A DNA stretch of 64,000 bases, from contig NZ_JAVDUV010000001.1 of assembly GCF_031456545.1 (NCBI RefSeq), positions 310,001 through 374,000 on the forward strand, written 5' to 3'. How positions within the stretch are numbered: position 1 is the stretch's first letter; each line of letters opens with the position of its first letter. This document shows positions 34,944 to 44,032 of the stretch, piece after piece. The DNA comes from Agromyces sp. 3263. Lineage in GTDB: Bacteria > Actinomycetota > Actinomycetes > Actinomycetales > Microbacteriaceae. The notes under the pieces are model-generated. The model was not told the DNA's origin. It was given only the letters and a program-made list of their open reading frames with translations, and did not search any database. A program made the translations under genes and the position numbers.

Positions 34944-35681
34944 ATGACCTCCCGCCTCGAGCAGACGCTCATCGTGCTGCCCGCGCTCAATGAAGAGGCT
35001 TCGGTGGCCGACGTCGTGGCCGAGGTGCGCGAGAAGCTCCCCGGCGCGCGAATCGCCGTGATCGACGACGGTTCCAGCGACCGCACCGCCGACATCGCGC
35101 GCCGGGCCGGCGCCACGGTGATCGTGCTCCCGTTCAATCTCGGCGTGGGCGGCGCGATGCGCGCGGGTTTCAAGTACGCGCTCGCGCACGGCTTCCAGTA
35201 CGTGGTCCAGGTGGATGCCGACGGCCAGCACGATCCGGCGAACGTGCCGCACCTGCTCGCCGCGCTCGACGATGCCGATGTCGTCCTCGGCGCGCGGTTT
35301 GCGGGCGAGGGGTCGTATGCCGTCCGCGGGCCGCGCCGATGGGCGATGTCGGTGCTCGCGTTTGCGCTGAGCCGGCTCGCGCACACCCGCCTCACCGACA
35401 CCACCTCGGGATTCCGCGCCACCGGCCCGCGAGCGCTGGAGCTCTTCACGCGCACCTACCCGGCCGAGTACCTCGGTGACACGATCGAGTCGCTCGTGAT
35501 CGCGCTGCGGGCCGGATGCACCGTGCGCCAGGTTCCCGTCGCCATGCGCGCGCGCACCGGCGGCGTCCCGTCGCACAATCCGCTGAAGTCCACCGCCTAC
35601 CTCGGTCGGGCCGCGATGGCCCTCGTGATCGCGCTCCTGCGCCCTCGTGAATCCATGGGGGCGGCCGTGGTGAGCGCATGA
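34944..35681 (+). CDS. Polyprenyl-phosphate sugar synthase-like GT2 (DPM1-like, no membrane tail)
   Basis: 245 residues. TLIVLPALNEEASVADVVAE, IAVIDDGSSDRTADIARRAG and YVVQVDADGQHDPANVPHLL (DADGQ metal site) are the dolichol-phosphate mannosyltransferase pattern; the LNLGVGGAMRAGFKYALAHG form here reads FNLGVGGAMRAGFKYALAHG. It lacks the membrane helices of the other DPM-like protein at 24611, and the missing part may be supplied by the DUF2304 protein that follows with an ATGA overlap. Predicted product: polyprenyl-phosphate sugar for the GT-C-like proteins nearby. Confidence 0.9.
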   Translation: MTSRLEQTLIVLPALNEEASVADVVAEVREKLPGARIAVIDDGSSDRTADIARRAGATVIVLPFNLGVGGAMRAGFKYALAHGFQYVVQVDADGQHDPANVPHLLAALDDADVVLGARFAGEGSYAVRGPRRWAMSVLAFALSRLAHTRLTDTTSGFRATGPRALELFTRTYPAEYLGDTIESLVIALRAGCTVRQVPVAMRARTGGVPSHNPLKSTAYLGRAAMALVIALLRPRESMGAAVVSA

Positions 35682-36049
35682 GCGTCGCGACCTATCTCCT
35701 CGGGATCCTCGCAGCCCTGGTCACCCTCATCGTCGTCATCGAGATGCTGCGCCGGCGACGCCTGCGCGAGCGACACGCGGTGTGGTGGCTCATCGCCGGC
35801 GTCCTGGCCCTCATCATCGGCGTCTTCCCGCAGGTGCTGGTGTGGGCCGCCGGAGTGGTCGGGATCGAGATCCCGACCAACCTGATCTTCTTCCTGAGCC
35901 TGTTCATCCTCTTCCTCGTGAACATCCAGCACTCGGCCGAACTCACCCGGCTCGAGGACAAGGTGCGGGTGCTCGCCGAGGAATCCGCACTGCACGCCCT
36001 CCGGATCGACCAGCTCGAGGAGCGAGTTCAGAACGACCGCACCCGCTGA
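35678..36049 (+). CDS. DUF2304 membrane protein
   Basis: 123 residues. Three membrane helices (about 3-22, 33-58 and 65-88) are followed by a cytoplasmic coiled-coil-like tail (ELTRLEDKVRVLAEESALHA; QLEERVQNDR). DUF2304 genes are found next to DPM1-like GT2 genes in bacteria and archaea, as here with a 4-base overlap, and are thought to anchor or assist them. The fixed pairing supports a two-part polyprenyl-phosphate sugar synthase. The gene converges on a flippase gene across 46 bases without a clear terminator. Confidence 0.9.
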   Translation: MSVATYLLGILAALVTLIVVIEMLRRRRLRERHAVWWLIAGVLALIIGVFPQVLVWAAGVVGIEIPTNLIFFLSLFILFLVNIQHSAELTRLEDKVRVLAEESALHALRIDQLEERVQNDRTR

Positions 36050-36095
36050 ACGGCGTCGCCGGCGATTCAGCACGGTGCTCCCGACCGGCGGACGA

Positions 36096-37349
36096 TCAGG
36101 GCGTCATGACGGCACGCCGGCCGTGCGCCCGCAGGCCAGACAGGTGCACGACCAGCCCGGCGCACGGGCCCGCCCAGAGCCCGACGACGGCGCGGACCTC
36201 CAACGGGAGGGGAAGCATGAGGGCGACGACCATCACCACCGCCGCGACCACCCAGCCGGCCGTGAAGAGCGCGTGACGCGACCGTGAGAGCACCAGTGGG
36301 CCGGTGACGCACAGCGCTCCTATCGCGGCCGCCGAGCCGACGATGCCGGCGAGCAACGCCCCGTTCAGCGCGAACTCCTCGCCGAAGACGAGCCGGAACA
36401 CGGACTCCCCCCAGGCGAGCAGGACCAGCGAGATGACCGCCGCAGCTGCGGCGATCACGAGGATGAGCCGCGCGGCGTCACGGCCGGCAGCATCGCGATG
36501 CGTCTTGAACCGCACGATGAGGTAGCTCTGCAACGCGATGACGACCACCACGATCGGGGCACGGGTGAGGGTCACCGCGAAGACGATGGCCGCCAACTCG
36601 GCGGCCTGCGCGCCGCTCGTGGTCGCCCCGAGGATCAGCGGGAAGCCGCTGACCAGCACGCCCGTCGCGGCGGCACCGACGACCGTCTTCGCCGAGTTGG
36701 CCGCCAGCCGGCGCGGTGCCGCGTCGAGGTCGTATCGCGCGACCACGGAGCTCCTGGTGAACGGCCAGCTCAGGAGCGGCGCCGCCAGGAATGGGATGAC
36801 CACGGCCCAGGCGATGAGCACCAGGTCGTCGGTGACCAGCATCGTCCCGATGACGAGCACCAGTCGCAGGATGCCGTCCATGATGATGAGTCCGGCGATG
36901 GGACGCCAGAGTCGAAGACCGTACAGCACGCCGGCGTAGACCGTCACGATGACATAGGAGGCGACGCCGAATGCGAGCGGCCAGACGAATGAGACCCACT
37001 CGGGTCCGAGCGCGCGTGACAGCCAGAGCGGTGAGGTCAGGATCACCGCGACGCCGACCGTCGCCGCCGCGACGAGGGCGAACCGTCGCGCATAGCTGCG
37101 ATTCCGCGGCACGGGGGTCGCTGCGTCGAGCTCGACCGGATGCGCGCTGCGCGACACCTCCTGCTGGATACCGGATGCCGCACTGACGATCAGGTAGAGC
37201 GCCGACCAGAAGATCGCGAAGGACGCATAGGCGACGCCCCCGAGCAGCGGGCCCGCGAGCGCGGAGAGCACGTACCCGGCGCCTCCGCCGATCGCCGTGG
37301 CGAAGAGTACCCACGATGCGCCTGAGCGAGTGCCCTGCCCCTCAGACAC
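36096..37349 (-). CDS. Wzx/MATE-like polysaccharide flippase
   Basis: 417 residues from a GTG with GAGG 4 bases before it. About 12 membrane helices. GGAGYVLSALAGPLLGGVAY and SFAIFWSALYLIVSAASGIQ are in the style of the Polysacc_synt family, with a basic cytoplasmic loop RSYARRFALVAA. It lies 6 bases after the epimerase gene and is the last gene of a minus-strand group (39708-36096). It differs from the other flippase at 26711-27883, so the locus may export two different lipid-linked units. Confidence 0.78.
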   Translation of the reverse strand: MSEGQGTRSGASWVLFATAIGGGAGYVLSALAGPLLGGVAYASFAIFWSALYLIVSAASGIQQEVSRSAHPVELDAATPVPRNRSYARRFALVAAATVGVAVILTSPLWLSRALGPEWVSFVWPLAFGVASYVIVTVYAGVLYGLRLWRPIAGLIIMDGILRLVLVIGTMLVTDDLVLIAWAVVIPFLAAPLLSWPFTRSSVVARYDLDAAPRRLAANSAKTVVGAAATGVLVSGFPLILGATTSGAQAAELAAIVFAVTLTRAPIVVVVIALQSYLIVRFKTHRDAAGRDAARLILVIAAAAAVISLVLLAWGESVFRLVFGEEFALNGALLAGIVGSAAAIGALCVTGPLVLSRSRHALFTAGWVVAAVVMVVALMLPLPLEVRAVVGLWAGPCAGLVVHLSGLRAHGRRAVMTP

Positions 37350-37355
37350 CCGACC

Positions 37356-38417
37356 TCACAGGGTGCGCTCGATCCACTCCTGGAGCGCGGCGATGCCCCG
37401 CTCGACCGGCCATTCGGGGCGCCAGTCGAGATGTTCGAGCGTGTCGGAGATGTCGCAGGACGCGTGCCGCACGTCGCCGTCGCGGAAGGCGCCGTTCACG
37501 TGCGGCCGCGGAGCGCCGTGGTACTCCGCCAGCAGGGTGGCCAGCTCAAGGATGGACGTCCCGGTACCGGACCCGACGTCGTACCAACTGACGCCCGCGT
37601 CGGGCGGCGAGGTCACCACCGCGGCGACGGCCGAGGCGACGTCATCGATGTAGACGAAGTCACGCGTGATGAGGCCGTCCTCGTACACGGGGATCGATTC
37701 GCCGCGACGTGCCATCTGCGAGAAGAGCGAGACGATTCCGGTGTACGGGTTCGACAGCGACTGGCCGGGACCGTAGACGTTCTGGAACCGGAGCACGGTG
37801 AGCTTCGACTCGCGAGCCGCGGCCCATGCCGAGAGGATGTGCTCCTGGGCCAGCTTCGTGGCACCGTAGACGCTCGTGGGCGCCGGCCACGTGCGTGCCG
37901 CAGCACTCGGCAGGGATCGTGCGCCGGGAAAGTCCCATTCGCCGGATTCCAGCTGCGCGTGCGATCGCTGACCCGGGCGGAAGACCGTGCCGTCCTCCCG
38001 CTTCCATTCGCCTTCGCCGTACACGGCTCGGGAGCCGCTGAACACGAAGTGCGCCGGCACGTGTCCGGCGCGACCGAATCCGTCGAGCATCTCGGTCGTG
38101 CCCACGACATTCACGTTCGCGTGGCGACTGGCCTCGTGCAGCGACTGACCCGTGCCGGTCTCGGCAGCGAGGTGCAGCACCGTGTCGGGTCGCGTGTCGG
38201 CGACGATCGAGTCCCACGTCTCGGGCTGCGTGACGTCGGCGACGACGAGCTCCGCTTCGCGAGCGAGGTCGGATGGCCGAACGGCCTCTGCGTGCACCTG
38301 CGGGTGGAGGTTGTCGACGACGACCCAGCGGTCGGCGCGGTGGGCGAGCAACTGGGACATCCTCGTACCGATGAATCCGGCACCCCCGGTCACCAGGACG
38401 GTTCCCAACTCAGCCAC
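37356..38417 (-). CDS. NAD-dependent sugar epimerase/dehydratase (extended SDR)
   Basis: 353 residues from a GTG at 38417 with AAGGGG 7 bases upstream; a GTG at 38423 is too close to that site. [20 protein letters not shown] holds the NAD-binding loop, SGSRAVYGEG and YGATK (about 180-190) the active-site Ser/Tyr/Lys, and LRFQNVYGPGQSLSNPYTGI is typical of dTDP- or UDP-sugar epimerases such as those giving 6-deoxy sugars. The exact sugar is not clear. It is followed directly by a flippase gene. Confidence 0.85.
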   Translation of the reverse strand: MAELGTVLVTGGAGFIGTRMSQLLAHRADRWVVVDNLHPQVHAEAVRPSDLAREAELVVADVTQPETWDSIVADTRPDTVLHLAAETGTGQSLHEASRHANVNVVGTTEMLDGFGRAGHVPAHFVFSGSRAVYGEGEWKREDGTVFRPGQRSHAQLESGEWDFPGARSLPSAAARTWPAPTSVYGATKLAQEHILSAWAAARESKLTVLRFQNVYGPGQSLSNPYTGIVSLFSQMARRGESIPVYEDGLITRDFVYIDDVASAVAAVVTSPPDAGVSWYDVGSGTGTSILELATLLAEYHGAPRPHVNGAFRDGDVRHASCDISDTLEHLDWRPEWPVERGIAALQEWIERTL

Positions 38418-38451
38418 GTGCACTCCCCTTCAGGACCTCGACAACCCCACG

Positions 38452-38457
38452 AGCCTA
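38452..38457 (-). promoter_or_regulatory. -10 box TAGGCT for the epimerase-flippase pair
   Basis: TAGGCT on the minus strand overlaps the end of the acyltransferase gene. The start would be near 38445, giving a leader of roughly 28 bases that contains the AAGGGG ribosome-binding site. The pair can thus be transcribed apart from the acyltransferase. Confidence 0.4.
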
Positions 38458-39708
38458 GCCGACGTCGAGATCGGGCTTCGCACCGGCGTCGGCGGCGGGC
38501 CTGGCCCGGCGCCCCCGGATCGCACGCACCCAGCCGAGGAATGATTCGTACCAGTACCGGACACCTCGCCCGGGACCCCAGTCTTTCAGTGCGAGGGCAT
38601 GCTTCTCGACCGCGTGCCAGCTCACCCAGGCGCAGCCGGCAGCGATGGCGATGGTGATGGCGACCCAGGGCAGGTAGCCGAGCTTGTACAGCCCCAGCGC
38701 CGCGGTGCTCTGCTGCACGAGGAACCCGTAGACGTACATGCCGTACGAGTAGTCGTTCTTGGCACCGATCCACTGCATGGACTTCGGCAGCCGCGCCGCG
38801 AACCACAGCAGCACGTAGGCGAATGCGGGGTAGCCGATCACCGTCCAGCCGCCCGTGCGGAGGGTCGCGATGACGACCACCATGCTGAGCAGCGCGAGCC
38901 CGTCGTGGAAGACGATCTCCTTGGAGTACAGCGCGATGCAGGAACCGATGAGGAAGATGAGGCCCAGCTTCAGGGTGTAGCCGTCTCCGAAGTTCGGGAA
39001 CACCTGTCCGGCTGTTCCCGGCGCGACGATGGAGACGATCTCCATGATGAAGTAGAAGACGGTCACCCCGACGACGACGAGCCGTGCACGCCGCAGGATT
39101 CCGAAGAGGACGAACAGGGCGATGATGAGGTAGCAGCCGAACTCGTAGACCAGGGTCCACAGTGATCCGTTGAACACGCTGCCATCGACGACCTGACCGT
39201 ACGGAGTCTCGATGAAGATGTCGTGGATGCCCCACTGGCGCATCGTGAGGTCCGCGTTCGAAATGACGTACGCCACCGGGCCGCCCGGGCCGAACGTGAG
39301 GTACGAGCTCAGCGAGCGACCGCTGACGGTCCAGGCGATCGGCCCCACGATGGCGGCTCCGACGAGCAGCACGAGCCAGAAGGCGGGGAAGATCCTCAGC
39401 ACTCGCCGCCAGAGGAACTGCACCACGTCGGAGTTGAGGCCGGACTTCGCGATCAGGTATCCGGAGATCGCGAAGAACCCGGCGACGGCGAATCCTCCGA
39501 TCGACTCCTGGCCGCGCGACCAGCCGAGGCTCGGGTTCGGCCCGAATCCGCCGAGCGGGAACGCATGATCGAAGATGACCATCGTCGCGAGCACGAGGCG
39601 GATCACTCCGAGCGAGTTGCGGTGTCCGGCCAGCGCCTCGCTGATGGATCCTGGTGCTGCCCAGCGCACCTTCTCGGGGAGCAGTCCGGCGGTCTCGGTC
39701 GACGTCAT
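38455..39708 (-). CDS. Acyltransferase family 3 membrane protein
   Basis: 417 residues. About ten membrane helices. NSLGVIRLVLATMVIFDHAF contains the catalytic-type His of the family; FAVAGFFAISGYLIAKSGLN and VQFLWRRVLRIFPAFWLVLL are the other hallmarks, followed by NGSLWTLVYEFGCYLIIALF. Such proteins move an acyl group, usually acetyl, across the membrane onto sugars. The ATG at 39708 has GGAAG before it. The C-terminal tail is short and basic with no SGNH domain, unlike the protein at 41768. Confidence 0.93.
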   Translation of the reverse strand: MTSTETAGLLPEKVRWAAPGSISEALAGHRNSLGVIRLVLATMVIFDHAFPLGGFGPNPSLGWSRGQESIGGFAVAGFFAISGYLIAKSGLNSDVVQFLWRRVLRIFPAFWLVLLVGAAIVGPIAWTVSGRSLSSYLTFGPGGPVAYVISNADLTMRQWGIHDIFIETPYGQVVDGSVFNGSLWTLVYEFGCYLIIALFVLFGILRRARLVVVGVTVFYFIMEIVSIVAPGTAGQVFPNFGDGYTLKLGLIFLIGSCIALYSKEIVFHDGLALLSMVVVIATLRTGGWTVIGYPAFAYVLLWFAARLPKSMQWIGAKNDYSYGMYVYGFLVQQSTAALGLYKLGYLPWVAITIAIAAGCAWVSWHAVEKHALALKDWGPGRGVRYWYESFLGWVRAIRGRRARPAADAGAKPDLDVG

Positions 39709-40020
39709 AAGCAGCTTCCATTCGCCGGCGAACTGTCCATCGGCGCTGACGAAACGTGGGCGCAACTCACCCGCTCAGCGCACTCAGTCTACGGGAGCCG
39801 CGCAGCATGATCACTTCCCGACTCGCATCGGGAGGGATCGAGAACCGTTCGACGCCGAATGCGAGGATGAGCAGCGCGGATTGGCCTATCCTTGAGGTCG
39901 TTTGCGCGGATCGACTTTCGAGCGCGAGCGACTCGACTCTTCGCACCAGCGTCGGTCGGTACCCAGCCGTGCCGCGGCGAATCGAATGACGCGAGGCATC
40001 GGCGGACGATGGAGGACTCA
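39709..40020. other. 312-base divergent intergenic region
   Basis: No gene is supported here. On the minus strand TAGACT (39786-39791) is a candidate -10 box for the acyltransferase, with a 70-base leader. On the plus strand TATCCT (39887-39892) is one for the DUF2142 gene, with a leader of about 120 bases. A frame open from 39892 joins the DUF2142 gene, but its N-terminal part looks non-coding (Arg-rich, no pattern). No strong inverted repeat was found. Confidence 0.5.
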
Positions 40021-41598
40021 GTGGCGAGCGGACCGTTCGAGCGTTCGATCTGGGTTCGGTTCGTCGTCGCCTGGGCATTCCTCTGCGCCGTGTGCACCCT
40101 TTGGGCCATCGCGACGCCGATCAGCGCCGCGCCGGATGAGCCGGCGCACCTGGTGAAGGCGGCCTCGGTCGTGCGAGGCCAGTTCGTCGGAGAGACGACC
40201 GGCTTCGGCGAGATCGTGCAGGTCCCGAACTCCATCGCGCGGTCCCACGCCAGGACCTGCTTCGCGTTCCACCCCGAGCGTCCGGCGGACTGCGAATTCG
40301 AACCGGGCGATCCCGACGAACTCGTCGACGCGCGCACCACGGCCGGCCTCTACAACCCGCTGTACTACCTCCTGGTCGGCTGGCCGTCATTGATCCTCGG
40401 TGACGACGCCGGCATCTACGCGATGCGATTCGCGAGCGCTCTGCTCACCTCGGGCCTCCTCGCGCTCAGCTTCATGGTGGTGGGCAGCTGGCCCCGTCGC
40501 GTGATCCCCATGCTCGGCCTGCTGGGCGCCGTCACGCCGATGGTGCTGTTCCTGGGCGGCGTCGTGAATCCGAGCGGTCCCGAGGTCGCAGGCACGCTCG
40601 CCGTCGTCGTCGGCATCGTGTCGATCTCGACAGGCCGGAACGTCGAGCAGCTCAGGGCGCACTGCATCGTCATCGCGGTCGGTGCGGTGGTGGCGTTGAA
40701 CATGCGCGGGATCAGCCCGATGTGGCTTGCGGTCGGCATCCTCCTGCCCCTGGTGCTGCTCGGTTGGACACGGATGCGGAGCCTGCTCGCGACGACGCCC
40801 GTTCGCGTCGCGGCGATCGTCACCGCCGTCGCCGCCGCAGCGGCGGTGGCCTGGACCGTCGGAAGCAACTCGCTCGGCACGGGAATGGCCGACGACAAGG
40901 CCGATGCGATCTTCCCCGGCGTCGGCACCCACCCGTTCGCCGGCTTCGTCGAGATGGTGCTGCGGACGTTCGACTTCGCGCGCGGCGTGGTCGGAGAGTT
41001 CGGCTGGAACGACACGTCGGCGCCCGCCTTCTCCTACTTCCTCTGGTCAGCGCTGGTGGGAGGGCTCGTCGCGTTCGGATTGGCGGCACTGCGCGGACGA
41101 CGCCTGCTGGTCCTTGTGGGCTTCGTGGGCGCCGGAGTACTCCTCCCCGCACTCGTCCAGGCCGTCTACGTGGCGGAAGGCGGGTACATCTGGCAGGGCC
41201 GTTACACCATGCCGGCGTTCGCCGCCCTCGTCATCGTGGCGGCCGCCCTGCTCGACGATGCGGTCGGGGAGCGATTCGAGGCCTGGTCGGCGCGTCGCCT
41301 CTTCGCGATCGTCGCCGCGGCGTGGGCGTTCGCGCAGCTCGATGCGTTCATCCACGTACTGCGCCGGTACGCGGCAGGGTGGCCCAGCCACTGGAGCGAA
41401 CTCGTCCGCGCCCCCGCCTGGGCTCCGCCGGGCGGCACTCTCGCTTCGCCGCTCATTTTCGCGGCGACCGTGGCTGCCCTCGCTCTCTGGATCTGGTGGA
41501 ATACCCGGCCGGCGACCGACCAACACCGGGGCAGCGCACCGCCGACGGCAGCAGGCCCCACTGAGGAAGCCGGATCCTCGCACCATGCGAGCCGCTGA
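40021..41598 (+). CDS. DUF2142 membrane protein, GT-C-like (paralogue 2)
   Basis: 525 residues from a GTG with GGAGG 6 bases upstream. About 11 membrane helices. The first loop has PDEPAHLVKAASVVRGQFVG (D39, E40, H43), matching PDENAHAVKAIAQVRGQVIG in the protein at 30135-31760, and later YNPLYYLLVGWPSLILGDDA matches YNPIYYYLVGWPSLIFDGNA. The Asp-Glu pair in the first extracytoplasmic loop fits a GT-C transferase that uses a polyprenyl-phosphate sugar. The last 30 residues are a Pro/Ser-rich cytoplasmic tail. The sugar is unknown. Confidence 0.87.
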   Translation: MASGPFERSIWVRFVVAWAFLCAVCTLWAIATPISAAPDEPAHLVKAASVVRGQFVGETTGFGEIVQVPNSIARSHARTCFAFHPERPADCEFEPGDPDELVDARTTAGLYNPLYYLLVGWPSLILGDDAGIYAMRFASALLTSGLLALSFMVVGSWPRRVIPMLGLLGAVTPMVLFLGGVVNPSGPEVAGTLAVVVGIVSISTGRNVEQLRAHCIVIAVGAVVALNMRGISPMWLAVGILLPLVLLGWTRMRSLLATTPVRVAAIVTAVAAAAAVAWTVGSNSLGTGMADDKADAIFPGVGTHPFAGFVEMVLRTFDFARGVVGEFGWNDTSAPAFSYFLWSALVGGLVAFGLAALRGRRLLVLVGFVGAGVLLPALVQAVYVAEGGYIWQGRYTMPAFAALVIVAAALLDDAVGERFEAWSARRLFAIVAAAWAFAQLDAFIHVLRRYAAGWPSHWSELVRAPAWAPPGGTLASPLIFAATVAALALWIWWNTRPATDQHRGSAPPTAAGPTEEAGSSHHASR

Positions 41599-41643
41599 TC
41601 CGACCGGCCATGAGCGTGGTCTTTCAGCGGCGGATCCCTTCGT

Positions 41644-41649
41644 TAGAAT
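41644..41649 (+). promoter_or_regulatory. -10 box TAGAAT upstream of the acyltransferase/SGNH gene
   Basis: TAGAAT is a five-of-six match to the consensus. The predicted start near 41656 gives a leader of about 110 bases. This leader contains AAGGGAG (41666-41672) and the 12-bp palindrome CATCGATCGATG (41679-41690), neither at a useful distance from the ATG at 41768. The rest of the 41599-41767 gap holds no supported gene. Confidence 0.5.
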
Positions 41650-41767
41650 CCCGTGACACCACCTGAAGGGAGAACGATCATCGATCGATGGTCCACTTGG
41701 TGCGGCAGAACGCCGTCACCGATGAGCGCGCCGTATCCGACGCCTCGATCGGTCCCGACGCTGCGCC

Positions 41768-43972
41768 ATGGCGCGACTGCCGCATAGGGCCGACGTGGTC
41801 GTAGTCGAAAGCGCACAGCCCAGGCCGGCACGTGCCAAACGCTCGTGGATAGGGTCGGGTCGGCCTGCCCGCCACCGGCATCGGGCGGCATTCCTGCCCG
41901 AAGTGCAGGGCCTTCGCGCACTCGCCGTGGCGCTGGTCGTCCTCTACCACCTCTGGCCCGCCCGATTGCCCGGCGGCTACATCGGCGTCGACGTCTTCTT
42001 CGTGATCTCCGGCTTCCTGATCACCGCCCACCTCGTTCGCGACGTGGAGCGCACCGGCCGCGTCGCGCTGAGCACATTCTGGGCCAGACGGATCCGGCGG
42101 CTCCTTCCCGCCGCGTTCACCGTGCTCGCCGCGTCATGCGTCTTCACCCTGCTCGTGTCGCCGCCCTCGGTCGTGGAGGACAGCCTGCGCCAGATCGGCG
42201 CGGCGTCCGCGTATGTCCTGAACTGGCTGCTCGCAACGGAGTCGATCGACTACCTCGACGCGGCGAATCGCCCCACTCTCGTGCAGCACTTCTGGACGCT
42301 GTCGGTGGAAGAACAGTTCTACATCGTGATGCCGTTGCTCATCGCCGTCGTCCTGACTCTTGTGAAGGTCGCCTCCGGTCGACGGGGGACCGCGCCAAGC
42401 GCGCGAACGCGCCGTCGATGGATCTCGATCAGCCTGGTGGGGGTCTTCGGGGCCTCACTGACCTATTCCGTCATCGCGACCGCCGTGGCGCAGCCGTTCG
42501 CGTTCTTCGACACCTTCGCCCGCGCGTGGGAATTCGCTGCCGGCGGGCTCCTCGCGATGTTCGCCGCCGCCGCGCCCCACCTCCTGTCGCGACTCCGTCG
42601 CACCCGGCTCGTTTCGAGCGGGGCGCTCGGATGGGCGGGCATCGGCGTGATCATCGGTGGCGCACTCCTGCTCAACGGAGGATCGCCGTTTCCGGGCTGG
42701 GTCGCCATGTTCCCCGTGCTCGGCGCCCTCGCGGTGATCTCTGCCGGCAACCCGAGCGGCCGGAGGGCGCCCGGGCGGGTGCTGGGGCTGCGCGCCGTCC
42801 AATCGGTGGGTGACCTCTCGTACGGGATCTACCTCTGGCATTGGCCGCTCATCATCGCGTTCCCAGTGATGTTCGCCCGGTCCTACTCGACCGCCGAGAG
42901 CGTGGGAATCGTCGGGGCGGCCATCGTGCTGGCCATCGCGACGAAGTACCTCATCGAGGATCCCTTCAGATACTGGCGCGGCTTCGTACAGCACCGCCGC
43001 GTCGCGTTCGCATTCGCCGCGGCCGGCACGGCACTCTTCATCATGGTCGCGACCGTGCAGGTGTCGGCCATCGAGGAGCGACGTGACAACGCGGCAGCGG
43101 TCGCGGAGCAGATGCTCGCGACGCAGGCCGAGTGCTTCGGCGCCAACGCCATGCTCGGCGGGCGCGACTGCCCCGATCGTCTGGCCCTTCCTCCCGGCAC
43201 CGACTTGGCGTTCGCGGCCCACGACCTCGACCCCGATTGGTGCCTGACGGGACTCGCGGAGGCGTGGCGCACCTGCGAGTACGGCGATCCCGCCGGTACG
43301 GCTGGGCATCTGGCCCTCGTCGGCGACTCGCACGCCGCGGCCCTCATCGACGCCTTCGACGAGTACTTCCGACAAGTGGGATGGCGCGTGACGACCTTCG
43401 TGCGCTTCGGCTGCCCCGGCCTCTCCGAATCACCGGTCGAGATCGGTTCCAGGACACCGATCGAAGAGCAGGCGTGCGCCGACTGGTCGGCACGCGTGAC
43501 CGACGAGCTCGTCTCCTCGGAGAGCATCGACGCCGTCGTCTACACGAGCTTCACGAGCGGATATGCGGAGGACGGCGTGCCGGAGGCCTCGCAACTCCAC
43601 GCCAGCGACATCGAAGCGACGTGGAGCCGGGTCATGGACTCCGGGAAGACGGTCGTCGCCGTCCGCGATATCCCCCGAACGAGCCGGGTCAACATCCCCA
43701 ATTGTCTCGAGGCCAGCACGGTCCGTTCCGCTCCGTGTGCCATCCCCAAGGCATCGGGATTCGTGGACGATCCGCAAACGCAGGCTTTGAAGGCCCTCGG
43801 CGGACGTGTCCCGCTGGTCGATCTCACCGACGCGTACTGCGACGAGTCGACGTGCTACACGGTCATCGGCGGCGTCGTCGTGTACGCCGACGACAACCAC
43901 GTGAGCCACACGTATGCGATGTCGCTCGCGCCGTTCCTCGGTGCGCGCGTGGAGTCCGCGCTTCCCCGCTGA
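41768..43972 (+). CDS. OafA-type acyltransferase with C-terminal SGNH domain
   Basis: 734 residues. The membrane acyltransferase-3 domain (about 38-400) begins FLPEVQGLRALAVALVVLYH, with GGYIGVDVFFVISGFLITAH, ARRIRRLLPAAFTVLAASCV and HFWTLSVEEQFYIVMPLLIA. The extracytoplasmic SGNH domain (about 440-734) has GDSH near 519 and DDNHVS near 707, the two catalytic blocks. It is predicted to O-acetylate a surface polysaccharide. The start cannot lie further upstream than 41726, because an in-frame stop is at 41723-41725; a GTG at 41795 is possible. Confidence 0.93.
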   Translation: MARLPHRADVVVVESAQPRPARAKRSWIGSGRPARHRHRAAFLPEVQGLRALAVALVVLYHLWPARLPGGYIGVDVFFVISGFLITAHLVRDVERTGRVALSTFWARRIRRLLPAAFTVLAASCVFTLLVSPPSVVEDSLRQIGAASAYVLNWLLATESIDYLDAANRPTLVQHFWTLSVEEQFYIVMPLLIAVVLTLVKVASGRRGTAPSARTRRRWISISLVGVFGASLTYSVIATAVAQPFAFFDTFARAWEFAAGGLLAMFAAAAPHLLSRLRRTRLVSSGALGWAGIGVIIGGALLLNGGSPFPGWVAMFPVLGALAVISAGNPSGRRAPGRVLGLRAVQSVGDLSYGIYLWHWPLIIAFPVMFARSYSTAESVGIVGAAIVLAIATKYLIEDPFRYWRGFVQHRRVAFAFAAAGTALFIMVATVQVSAIEERRDNAAAVAEQMLATQAECFGANAMLGGRDCPDRLALPPGTDLAFAAHDLDPDWCLTGLAEAWRTCEYGDPAGTAGHLALVGDSHAAALIDAFDEYFRQVGWRVTTFVRFGCPGLSESPVEIGSRTPIEEQACADWSARVTDELVSSESIDAVVYTSFTSGYAEDGVPEASQLHASDIEATWSRVMDSGKTVVAVRDIPRTSRVNIPNCLEASTVRSAPCAIPKASGFVDDPQTQALKALGGRVPLVDLTDAYCDESTCYTVIGGVVVYADDNHVSHTYAMSLAPFLGARVESALPR

Positions 43973-44032
43973 CGACGCACGTCCTGCGCGGGAGCGGAGG
44001 CCGCCCCGGATCGGAAGCCGCCGCTCGCGCGG

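Noticed and set aside
36050-36095. Hairpin between DUF2304 and the flippase gene
   Set aside because: Arms of only five bases; not distinguishable from background.
43973-44032. Terminator between the OafA-type gene and the convergent membrane protein gene
   Set aside because: An imperfect stem (GCGCGGGAGCGG with CCGCCGCTCGCGC) needs a bulge and is not convincing at this GC content.
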